From Bacteroidota bacterium (GTDB taxonomy: Bacteria; Bacteroidota; Bacteroidia; Flavobacteriales; Weeksellaceae), in contig JAFAAJ010000051.1 of NCBI GenBank assembly GCA_023426625.1, forward strand, positions 1 through 7,863: a stretch of 7,863 bases of DNA, in the 5' to 3' direction. Below are positions 1-5,535 of the stretch, piece by piece. Each line of letters opens with the position of its first letter. Position 1 is the first letter of the stretch. A model generated the notes under the pieces. The model saw only the letters and a list, made by a program, of their open reading frames with translations, was not told where the DNA came from and ran no database searches. A program made the translations under genes and the position numbers.

Positions 1-977
1 TATTGAAGCAGATGAGTGCTTTGGTGATTGCAAAACCAAGAAAAGCATTTACAGATGGAGAGAAAGTGATCCTGGATCAATACATTATGAACGGAGGGAA
101 AACACTTTGGATGATCGATGCCGTGAATGCAGAAATGGATACCTTGATGAGGTCGCAGAAAGTAATGCCTTTCCCGATCGATAATAATATGACGGATTTC
201 TTCTTCAATTACGGGATCAGGATCAATCCGGCTCTAGTAAAAGATGTGAAGAAATTTGCCTTATTAAGATTAGTAACAGGAGAAGTTAGCGGGAACCCTC
301 AGTACACAAGTCTTCCCTGGCCGTATTTCCCGTTGGGAATCGCTGAAAAAGAACATCCTATCACTAAAAACATCAATCCTGTAAAATTTGAATTCCCTAC
401 CTCTATTGATACATTAGGAGGAAGAAAAAATATCAAGACCCATGTTCTTTTTGAGTCCAGTGAAAGAACTCTCCTGAAGCAGGTTCCGAATTACGTAGAA
501 TTAAAAGAAATTGCCAGCGTAGACAGCCTCGGACAAATGGAAAAACCAAGCACCCCGAAAATCTACGCCGTAGCACTGGAAGGCAAATTTACGTCTGCCT
601 ATTCTTCAAGGATTGAAAGAAAATCTTATCCCGGCTTTAAGGCACAAAGTCCTGAAAATAAAATGATCGTTATTGCTGATGGTGATGTCGGAAGAAATAA
701 AGTGATTAAAGGCGAGCCGTTACCACTGGGAGTTGATCTTTTGACCAATGAACAGTTTGGAAATGAACAGTTCTTAAGAAATGCATTGGATTATCTGTTG
801 GACGACAGCAACCTGATGGAATTAAGAAACAGAAATATAGAAGAAAGACTTCTGGACCGTCACAGAATAACCGAAGAGAAAAGCAACTGGCAATGGTTTA
901 ATTTGCTGCTTCCTTTAGTAGTCATTGGAGCTTTAGGAGGATTGTTCTTTTGGTTGAGGAAGAGGAAGTTTAGCTGA
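1..977 (+). CDS. gldG: GldG, gliding-motility ABC transporter auxiliary protein (3' part)
   Basis: This is the C-terminal part of GldG, the substrate-binding-like membrane subunit that works with GldA (ATPase) and GldF (permease) in the Bacteroidota Gld ABC transporter. The transporter is required for gliding in Flavobacterium johnsoniae but also occurs in non-gliders. The reading frame is open at the left edge: the first full codon is at base 3 and there is no credible start, so roughly 220-240 N-terminal residues lie outside, judging by a family length of about 550-560. The visible part has the ABC_transp_aux-type soluble domain, including a segment resembling GATase-like folds (about residues 5-45, ending in GGKTLWMIDAVN). 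A single hydrophobic helix near residues 298-317 is followed by a positive tail (RKRKFS), giving a large extracytoplasmic domain anchored at its C-terminus. It ends in TGA just before a strong hairpin terminator. GC content looks higher than in the adjoining minus-strand operon. Confidence 0.9.
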   Translation, partial: LKQMSALVIAKPRKAFTDGEKVILDQYIMNGGKTLWMIDAVNAEMDTLMRSQKVMPFPIDNNMTDFFFNYGIRINPALVKDVKKFALLRLVTGEVSGNPQYTSLPWPYFPLGIAEKEHPITKNINPVKFEFPTSIDTLGGRKNIKTHVLFESSERTLLKQVPNYVELKEIASVDSLGQMEKPSTPKIYAVALEGKFTSAYSSRIERKSYPGFKAQSPENKMIVIADGDVGRNKVIKGEPLPLGVDLLTNEQFGNEQFLRNALDYLLDDSNLMELRNRNIEERLLDRHRITEEKSNWQWFNLLLPLVVIGALGGLFFWLRKRKFS

Positions 978-982
978 TAGAT

Positions 983-1016
983 ATAAAAAGAGAAACCGGG
1001 AGGTTTCTCTTTTTAT
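983..1016. terminator. Bidirectional intrinsic terminator between gldG and the restriction operon
   Basis: A perfect 15-bp stem (983-997 with 1002-1016) closes a GGGA loop. The core is GAGAAACC / GGTTTCTC flanked by an A-run on the left and a T-run on the right, so either strand's transcript has a GC-containing hairpin followed by U residues. It lies 5 bases after the gldG stop and 15 bases beyond the end of the endonuclease gene on the other strand, as expected for a shared terminator of convergent genes. Confidence 0.9.
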
Positions 1017-1031
1017 TTATACTTTCAAACT

Positions 1032-2207
1032 TTATTTTTGATAATTTCTGGCCTTTTTTACAAAAGAATCTAGTGTTAAAATCTTATCTCTGAATTCTCT
1101 TGGAAAGCTATCTAAATAAGGTTTGGGGACAACAAGGTTTACATCGTATTTATACATTTCTTCAAGTTGATTCTTAGAAATACCTTGTTGTAAAGTAAAT
1201 AAATGTTTTGTTTTAATCCTGTCAGCTTCGTTTAAAACTTGCCGCCACCTGTCTTTACAAGTTGTTTTTGCCGCAAGCACTATTAACTTATTTTCATTAT
1301 AATCAGGATTTCTGTATGCTTCCACACTTGGAAATAAGAAATCTGGTTTTTTATTAATTTCAGTTACTGCCTGAGTTTCATAATGCAACTCAAAAATATT
1401 GAAAACTTCAGCTAAGTGATGTTCCAATGATTTTCCGGCTCTGCTTTTTCTTCGATTTAAAATAGTATTTGCAACTTCAACAAGTTCTTCTACAGATGTA
1501 AAATGTGATTTAATCCTTTCAGAATATCTATTATTTTCAAGTGTTTTGAAAAGTTGAAACTCAGCGTTAATCCATTGCAATATTTCTTTATCAGGATTTG
1601 TTTGTATTAATTGTGAAGTTATATGATATGAATTATTATAGCAATTTCTAGCATTAGTTGCAAGTTCAATTGTTGTTGGAAAACTAACAGTTAAAGTAGA
1701 AATAAAAGCATTAAAGCATTCAATAAGCTTGTTTTCTGCTGTTTGTTCAACTTGTTTTGGAATAATTCCGTTTATTTCTGTAGTTGAAATATTGAGAGAA
1801 GCTAAAAATCCATCTATATCGTCATCAGAATGAAGGACAAATGCTTTATAAAACTCTTTAGATTGTTTTGTAATTACAAGCAGATCTCCAATGTTTTCGT
1901 CTTGAAGGAATGGGAATCCTTTTCCAAATCTCGTTAATCTATATTCGTTTCTTGTACCAGTTCCATAATAGATAAACCTACTTTGTGTTTCAAAACTATT
2001 TTGCCATTTTATTGTTACAAATTTATCTTTATTTTCTCCTTTTTGACCTTCAGAATCAAAAAATAATGGCCAACTCTTTTTATGCATATGAAATCCGGCC
2101 TGATGTCCGCCAGTTGCTCCAGTATCATTAGCTGTTATAAATTTTGAAAATGCAATTTCAGAATTTTGTACTGATTGGACTGCTTCAGTTAAAATACTAT
2201 TTTCCAT
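1032..2207 (-). CDS. EcoRII-type type II restriction endonuclease (predicted CCWGG)
   Basis: A 391-residue protein, close to the ~404 of R.EcoRII, with both EcoRII domains. The N-terminal effector/DNA-binding domain carries ANDTGATGGHQ (26-36) and GTRNEYRLTRFGKG (84-97), matching blocks I recall from EcoRII. The C-terminal PD-(D/E)xK domain starts near SRAGKSLEHHL (255-265) and has E262, D289 (KKPDFLFPS), K314 and K318 (AAKTTCKDRWRQ), with spacing like the EcoRII active site. EcoRII is a type IIE enzyme that needs a second site and cuts before CCWGG unless the inner cytosine is 5-methylated. The ATG at 2207-2205 is preceded by GGAAG at a suitable distance and overlaps the end of the methyltransferase gene by 11 bases. 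It is the last gene of a vsr-methyltransferase-endonuclease operon. The specificity is inferred from homology; all key residues appear present, so it should be active. Confidence 0.93.
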   Translation of the reverse strand: MENSILTEAVQSVQNSEIAFSKFITANDTGATGGHQAGFHMHKKSWPLFFDSEGQKGENKDKFVTIKWQNSFETQSRFIYYGTGTRNEYRLTRFGKGFPFLQDENIGDLLVITKQSKEFYKAFVLHSDDDIDGFLASLNISTTEINGIIPKQVEQTAENKLIECFNAFISTLTVSFPTTIELATNARNCYNNSYHITSQLIQTNPDKEILQWINAEFQLFKTLENNRYSERIKSHFTSVEELVEVANTILNRRKSRAGKSLEHHLAEVFNIFELHYETQAVTEINKKPDFLFPSVEAYRNPDYNENKLIVLAAKTTCKDRWRQVLNEADRIKTKHLFTLQQGISKNQLEEMYKYDVNLVVPKPYLDSFPREFRDKILTLDSFVKKARNYQK

Positions 2208-3393
2208 AATCTTCCAAAACTTTTACCAACTGTTTTGCAACAGCTTGAATTAGTGGAACAGCAACAGAGTTTCCAAATTGTTTATATGCTTGATTATCAG
2301 AAACAGGAATTATAAAATTATCTGGAAATCCTTGTAGTCTTGCACATTCTCTTGGAGTTAATCTTCGTGGGTTTGAATCTCCCTGCGGTATAAGTATTTC
2401 TGCTCCATCTTTATAATATCTTGCTGACATTGTTCTTGAAATACCTTCTAAATCAGTAAGCCCATAGCCAAATCCATTTCCTTTTGCTTTATGTTTTGCT
2501 GCATAATCTTGCAGATAGTTCCAAAGTTTATCAGATAAAGTATATTTTAGGTTTGGAACCGGCTCAAGAATATCTTTAATCTTCGCTTTTGGCTTAGGGA
2601 GGTCAGGAAATTCAAAATTCTCATTGCCGTTAAAAATATCGTTTCGAAATCCTATAATAATGATTCTCTCTCTGTGTTGTGGAACAAGATGCTTTGCATC
2701 TAAAACCTTATAGTGAATAGAATACCCCAGTTCTGTTAATGTGTTTTTAATTACTCTAAATGTATTTCCTTTATCATGAGAAACAAGATTTTTTACATTC
2801 TCCAACATAAAAGCTTTTGGCTTTTTGTAATCCAAAATTCTTGCGATATCAAAAAATAAAGTTCCTTGTGTCTCATCTAAAAATCCGTGTTTTCTCCCCA
2901 GAGAATTTTTTTTGGAAACTCCTGCAATGGAAAATGGTTGACATGGAAACCCAGCCAATAAAACATCGTGATCAGGTATGCTTTTCTCACTAATTTCGGT
3001 TATATCTCCGTAAGGGACTTCTCCAAAATTAGCTTCGTAAGTTTTTTTTGCATAGTTATTCCATTCACTTGTAAAAACACACTTTCCACCGGTATTTTGA
3101 TAAGCAAGTCTTATTCCTCCAATTCCTGCAAATAAATCTATAAATTTAAATTTAGGATTTTGTTTTGGAGGAAAGGGGATGTCAAATTTAAAAGGAATAT
3201 ATAGTTGATCAGGCTCTTCTATAGTAGATAAAATTTCTCTTTGCAAATACTCTTTTGCAGCAGGTTTGAAATATTGAGATACGCCGTTTTTATGATTTTG
3301 CCAATAATGTGTTAAAGCCGCAAAACCATCATTTAAGTGCTTGTCAATGTTTATATTAAGTTCTTCTTTTATTTCGCTGTATTTCAACATCAT
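2197..3393 (-). CDS. dcm: DNA (cytosine-5-)-methyltransferase, Dcm/M.EcoRII type
   Basis: A 398-residue C5-cytosine methyltransferase that transfers the methyl group of S-adenosylmethionine to cytosine, predicted at the inner C of CCWGG. Motifs in order: I FIDLFAGIGG (84-93, AdoMet binding), IV GFPCQPFS (148-155, catalytic C151), VI ENV (198-200), VIII QHRERI (239-244), a target-recognition region about 281-345, IX RRLTPRECARLQGFP (343-357) and X QFGNSVAVP (372-380). The stretches VSKKNSLGR, GNGFGYG and SARYYKDGAEILI are characteristic of Dcm/M.EcoRII, including the recognition region, which is why I infer CCWGG. It is shorter than E. coli Dcm (about 470 residues), mainly because loops between motifs I and IV and VI and VIII are trimmed. 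The start at 3393 overlaps the vsr stop in an ATGA arrangement; a second ATG follows immediately at 3390. It protects host DNA from the downstream EcoRII-like nuclease. Confidence 0.95.
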   Translation of the reverse strand: MMLKYSEIKEELNINIDKHLNDGFAALTHYWQNHKNGVSQYFKPAAKEYLQREILSTIEEPDQLYIPFKFDIPFPPKQNPKFKFIDLFAGIGGIRLAYQNTGGKCVFTSEWNNYAKKTYEANFGEVPYGDITEISEKSIPDHDVLLAGFPCQPFSIAGVSKKNSLGRKHGFLDETQGTLFFDIARILDYKKPKAFMLENVKNLVSHDKGNTFRVIKNTLTELGYSIHYKVLDAKHLVPQHRERIIIIGFRNDIFNGNENFEFPDLPKPKAKIKDILEPVPNLKYTLSDKLWNYLQDYAAKHKAKGNGFGYGLTDLEGISRTMSARYYKDGAEILIPQGDSNPRRLTPRECARLQGFPDNFIIPVSDNQAYKQFGNSVAVPLIQAVAKQLVKVLEDYGK

Positions 3394-3800
3394 CCTTTTA
3401 AATTTTCTTCAATTTTCATTATGCAAGATGCTAAATTTTTTCGAATATCTTTGCTCCAAAACCGTAAAACTTTCCAACCACTTTTAGTTAATTCCTCGTT
3501 TACAATTTTATCTCGTTTAATGTTTTGTTCAATTTTCTTCCACCAAAAATCCCTGTTAGTTTGAATCCTGAATTTTTCTGTTTCCCAATCTTTTCCATGA
3601 AAATATTCACTGTCAACAAAAATTGCAAGCTTATTTTTTTTGAAAGTTAGGTCAGGTTTTCCAAAAACAGTTTTATTATTTTTTCTGTAACGATATCCAA
3701 GTTTCCATAATGTTTTAGCCAAAAGAACCTCATCCTTTGTTCCTGTACTTTTTATGGCTTGCATATTCTTTCTTCGTTGTTCCTTTGTTAAAACATCCAT
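3390..3800 (-). CDS. vsr: Very short patch repair (Vsr-type) mismatch endonuclease
   Basis: A 136-residue Vsr-family endonuclease. In E. coli, Vsr nicks next to T:G mismatches that arise when 5-methylcytosine in CCWGG deaminates, starting repair by DNA polymerase I and ligase. Family features: N-terminal RRKNMQAIKSTGT (9-21), FGKPDLTF with the metal-binding aspartate D50, the FVDSEYFHGKDW segment (61-72) whose H68 aligns with catalytic H69 of E. coli Vsr, NRDFWWKKIEQNIKRD (82-97) and GWKVLRFW (108-115). Unusually, the positions of all four E. coli zinc ligands (C66, H71, C73, C117) are occupied by other residues (E65, K70, W72, K117), so this is a zinc-free variant of the fold. The start at 3800 fits the family N-terminus; only 5 bases separate it from a TAnnTTTG promoter element. 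It is the first gene of the operon and overlaps the methyltransferase gene by 4 bases. Confidence 0.9.
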   Translation of the reverse strand: MDVLTKEQRRKNMQAIKSTGTKDEVLLAKTLWKLGYRYRKNNKTVFGKPDLTFKKNKLAIFVDSEYFHGKDWETEKFRIQTNRDFWWKKIEQNIKRDKIVNEELTKSGWKVLRFWSKDIRKNLASCIMKIEENLKG

Positions 3801-3804
3801 ATTA

Positions 3805-3812
3805 CAAAATTA
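3805..3812 (-). promoter_or_regulatory. Putative -7 promoter element of the restriction operon
   Basis: Read on the minus strand the element is TAATTTTG, an exact match to the Bacteroidota -7 consensus TAnnTTTG. It lies between the regulator's terminator and the vsr start, where an operon promoter is expected. I see no convincing TTTG-type -33 element at the usual spacing. Only TAAT separates it from the vsr ATG, so transcripts would begin at or next to the start codon. A perfect 10-bp palindrome, GTTTTAAAAC, sits just upstream at 3822-3831. Confidence 0.5.
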
Positions 3813-3863
3813 GGGAATTTGGTTTTAAAACTAGGATGTTTGAAATCTTTCAAAAGTGAATTT

Positions 3864-3890
3864 AAAAAAAAGAAACCTTACGGTTTCCCT
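3864..3890 (-). terminator. Intrinsic terminator of the HTH regulator gene
   Basis: On the minus strand, GAAACC, a GTAA loop and GGTTTC (bases 3887 to 3872) form a 6-bp stem followed directly by eight T residues (3871 to 3864). It begins about 25 bases after the regulator's stop codon and separates that gene from the restriction operon, making the two separate transcription units. Confidence 0.85.
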
Positions 3891-3913
3891 CATTTTATGT
3901 ATTTTTTCTGTAT

Positions 3914-4279
3914 TTACTTTTTCAATCTCTCATTCTCCTCTTTCAAAGCTACAATCTGCTCTTTCAAAACCTTAATATAATCTTGTAAGTTTTCTATTAC
4001 AGAATCAGGAACATTAAATTGTTGATTATAAAAATTTCCAGAATTAGAATTATCGCTAAAAGTTGAATTGTCATTATGTACAACATTGGTAGCTCGTTCC
4101 TCCTTAATCTCTTCCACCGAAACATCCAAGGCCGCGGCCAGTTTTTCCCATTCATCGTCGTAGATTCTTACTTCATCATTTTCTTTTCGGGAATAGTTGG
4201 AAACATCTGTAGCGATTGCTTTAGCCATATATTCCTGGGTGTATCCTCTTTGTTTTCTTAAATTTCTTAGCTTTTCCAT
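3914..4279 (-). CDS. XRE-family HTH transcriptional regulator with C-terminal leucine zipper
   Basis: A 121-residue DNA-binding protein. The XRE/Cro-type helix-turn-helix occupies about residues 2-57 (LRNLRKQRGYTQEYMAKAI, then VSNYSRKEN and WEKLAAALDVSVEEI). A polar Asn/Ser-rich linker (64-88) follows, then a C-terminal coiled coil (93-121) with heptad positions I95, L98, I102, L105, I109, L112, N116, L119. The Asn in a core position is typical of parallel dimeric zippers, so I infer a dimer. I chose M at 4279 rather than the longer frame from 4387: the HTH begins right there, and a TAnnTTTG element plus a palindrome lie just upstream at 4300-4313, inside the would-be extension. The protein resembles small regulators common in Chryseobacterium. 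It could be mistaken for a restriction controller (C) protein, but it has its own promoter and terminator and is longer than typical C proteins. Its targets are unknown. Confidence 0.85.
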   Translation of the reverse strand: MEKLRNLRKQRGYTQEYMAKAIATDVSNYSRKENDEVRIYDDEWEKLAAALDVSVEEIKEERATNVVHNDNSTFSDNSNSGNFYNQQFNVPDSVIENLQDYIKVLKEQIVALKEENERLKK

Positions 4280-4299
4280 ATACGTTCTTTTATCTGTGC

Positions 4300-4313
4300 T
4301 TTGTACAAATATA
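4300..4313 (-). promoter_or_regulatory. Promoter -7 element with overlapping palindromic operator candidate
   Basis: The minus strand reads TATATTTGTACAAA. TATATTTG (4313 to 4306) matches the Bacteroidota -7 consensus TAnnTTTG, and the overlapping TTTGTACAAA (4300-4309) is a perfect 10-bp palindrome. The regulator ATG follows about 20 bases downstream. A dimeric XRE protein binding such a palindrome would block its own promoter, so autorepression is a reasonable guess. No clear -33 element was found at standard spacing. Confidence 0.5.
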
Positions 4314-4398
4314 GACAAAAATGAGGCAAAATTTTGAAATAAAATAGATGGGAGAAGATTTTTGAAGGATTCTGAATTTAACTTCACTTTTTTGTTTA

Positions 4399-4453
4399 GT
4401 CGTCAGTTCGAGTGTTTTTCGAAATGTAATGGAGAAAAATGTATCGAGAACTG
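4399..4453 (+). repeat. Palindromic intergenic repeat, left unit
   Basis: A hairpin-forming unit of about 55 bases. The ends CAGTTC (4404-4409) and GAACTG (4448-4453) are complementary, as are the inner TTTTTC (4415-4420) and GAAAAA (4434-4439). It contains TTCGAGT and GTATCGAGAA, and both recur inverted in the unit at 4516-4556. The pattern resembles dispersed palindromic repeats I remember from Chryseobacterium and Flavobacterium intergenic regions; copy number cannot be judged from this window. Confidence 0.65.
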
Positions 4454-4515
4454 CTCATAGTTTTAGAGTTATGAATTATAAGTTCAGAGTTATAGCTAGA
4501 ACTTTCAGGTTTAAC

Positions 4516-4556
4516 TTCTCGATACGGTTTTTTCAAAACCTACTCGAAGTGGCAAC
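4516..4556 (-). repeat. Palindromic intergenic repeat, right unit (inverted)
   Basis: On the minus strand this reads from GTTGCCACTTCGAGT to GTATCGAGAA, matching the left unit at 12 of the first 15 positions and exactly at the last 10, with a shorter middle. The unit has its own hairpin, GGTTTT (4526-4531) with AAAACC (4535-4540) around a 3-base loop. The pair brackets about 62 bases that contain the direct repeat AGAGTTAT at 4465-4472 and 4486-4493. Confidence 0.65.
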
Positions 4557-4584
4557 ACTTAGGCTAATAAACACTGTACAAAAT

Positions 4585-4616
4585 AGAAACTCGGAAGCTT
4601 TTGCTTCCGAGTTTCT
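4585..4616. terminator. Strong hairpin terminator downstream of the 221-residue protein gene
   Basis: A perfect 14-bp stem (4585-4598 with 4603-4616) around a TTTT loop, with core CTCGGAAGC / GCTTCCGAG. It lies 42 bases beyond the stop codon of the minus-strand gene ending at 4658 and is followed on that strand by a T-rich stretch (TATTTTGT). The plus strand continues with TTTC, so it may also work in that direction, but no plus-strand gene precedes it. Confidence 0.8.
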
Positions 4617-4657
4617 TTCGTATTGCTAATTTTTTAAAGGGAAAGTTTCAAGTAGAA

Positions 4658-5323
4658 TTAATTCAGTTTAATAACACTTCCTGAAGATGGAGCTCCACCA
4701 CCGGAAGGAGGGGGACCGCCTGCTGCAGCATTATCAGATAACATACGGTATTGTGCCGTTCCTTTTTCAGTTTTAATAGTTCCGGAAACAGTGTATAGAT
4801 ACAGATCCCCGGATACGGAATAAGGATTCGCAGAATTGTTGATGTAGAAATTGATTTCCACTGTCGACATCTTCAGTGCCAATTCCAGAAAAGCATCCAT
4901 TAAGGTTGTGATCTGAGCTTCAGTAAGCCCTTTAGACATCATAGACTCTTTTGTTTTCTCGTAAGATGCGGAAGCTCCACCGCCACCAAAGAACCATGTC
5001 CAGATAGAAAGATTACCGCTTGCAGCCGTCTTTTCATATTCCTTAACCTGTTCTTTAGCACTTGCATCCAACATTCCCATAGCAAGTTCGTTGAGTTTTT
5101 TTACATCCTCGCTTGACATGGCAGAGATTTGCAAAGTAGCCTTGATTCTTCCTTCAGCGTGTGCAGGTACAGTGTAGGAAAGCCCTGTAAGCTGACCTTG
5201 TCCTGATACTTCAATAGAATAAGATTCTGTAGCTCCGCCTGTTAAACTCGATGTCTCGAAGATAACGGGCTCAAAAGGATCATTCAATCCTATTCCGGTT
5301 TTGGTGATTTCAATTGTTTCCAT
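4658..5323 (-). CDS. Protein of unknown function with Gly/aromatic hydrophobic core and Gly/Pro/Ser-rich tail
   Basis: I do not recognise this 221-residue protein. It has no signal peptide, lipobox or cysteine, suggesting a cytoplasmic or non-classically exported protein. Residues 1-67 look beta-rich and carry a Gly/Ser/Thr-rich pattern. Residues 68-152 look helical and amphipathic and are interrupted by NLSIWTWFFGGGGASASY (104-121), an aromatic-glycine patch of the sort seen in membrane-inserting loops or fusion peptides. Residues 153-195 return to beta strands (VEINFYINN, GDLYLYTVSGTI). The tail 199-215 is low-complexity Gly/Pro/Ser, ending in SVIKLN. The ATG at 5323 follows an A-rich leader, which suits Bacteroidota initiation. 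The gene is more GC-rich than the genes upstream and is followed by a strong terminator. A 212-base gap upstream suggests its own promoter, but I found no clear element. A membrane-active role is only a guess from the central patch. Confidence 0.75.
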   Translation of the reverse strand: METIEITKTGIGLNDPFEPVIFETSSLTGGATESYSIEVSGQGQLTGLSYTVPAHAEGRIKATLQISAMSSEDVKKLNELAMGMLDASAKEQVKEYEKTAASGNLSIWTWFFGGGGASASYEKTKESMMSKGLTEAQITTLMDAFLELALKMSTVEINFYINNSANPYSVSGDLYLYTVSGTIKTEKGTAQYRMLSDNAAAGGPPPSGGGAPSSGSVIKLN

Positions 5324-5535
5324 GTTTTCTTTTGTTTTTGGTTGTTATGAGTAACTCCTTATGAGTTGTTTTTCAGGTAATGTTGATAAGATCAATGTCT
5401 TACAACTTTCATTGATTAACAATCCAAAGTAACGAAGAAATAAACACGGATTTTAGAGTATAAACCACCCAAATTGATTTTGCGTAAAAATACCTATTGG
5501 TGATTCCAAATCCAAAAGTTTTGATATTGAATAAG
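5324..5535 (-). other. Intergenic region with repeated TTGAT/ATCAA arms
   Basis: This is the leader and probable promoter region of the 221-residue protein gene. It contains ATCAATG (5391-5397) and CATTGAT (5410-5416) as a 7-bp inverted repeat with a 12-base gap, and the first arm also pairs with TTGAT at 5383-5387. The octamer ACTCATAA occurs twice on the minus strand, 14 bases apart, around 5344-5365. No exact TAnnTTTG element was found; the nearest is TTACTTTG on the minus strand around 5425-5432. Confidence 0.35.

Noticed and set aside
3337..3564. Plus-strand reading frame of 75 codons
   Set aside because: It lies antisense to the well-supported methyltransferase and vsr genes, and its product is a low-complexity Phe/Ser/Leu sequence with no recognisable features.
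4076..4261. Plus-strand reading frame of 61 codons
   Set aside because: It is antisense to the HTH domain of the regulator gene and has a Phe-rich product typical of a shadow frame.
3914..4279. Restriction controller (C) protein
   Set aside because: It is longer than typical C proteins, has a zipper tail, and is separated from the operon by a terminator and another promoter. It is called a general XRE regulator instead.
4280..4387. 36-residue N-terminal extension of the HTH regulator
   Set aside because: The extension covers the TATATTTG promoter element and the palindrome, and does not match the compact start of XRE domains. The ATG at 4279 is preferred.
4399..4616. CRISPR array or integration site in the repeat-bearing spacer
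   Set aside because: There are only two inverted units of unequal length, with no regular direct repeat-spacer pattern and no adjacent cas or integrase gene.
4429..4629. Plus-strand reading frame of 66 codons
   Set aside because: It runs through the palindromic repeat pair and the terminator hairpin, and has no ribosome site or protein-like pattern.
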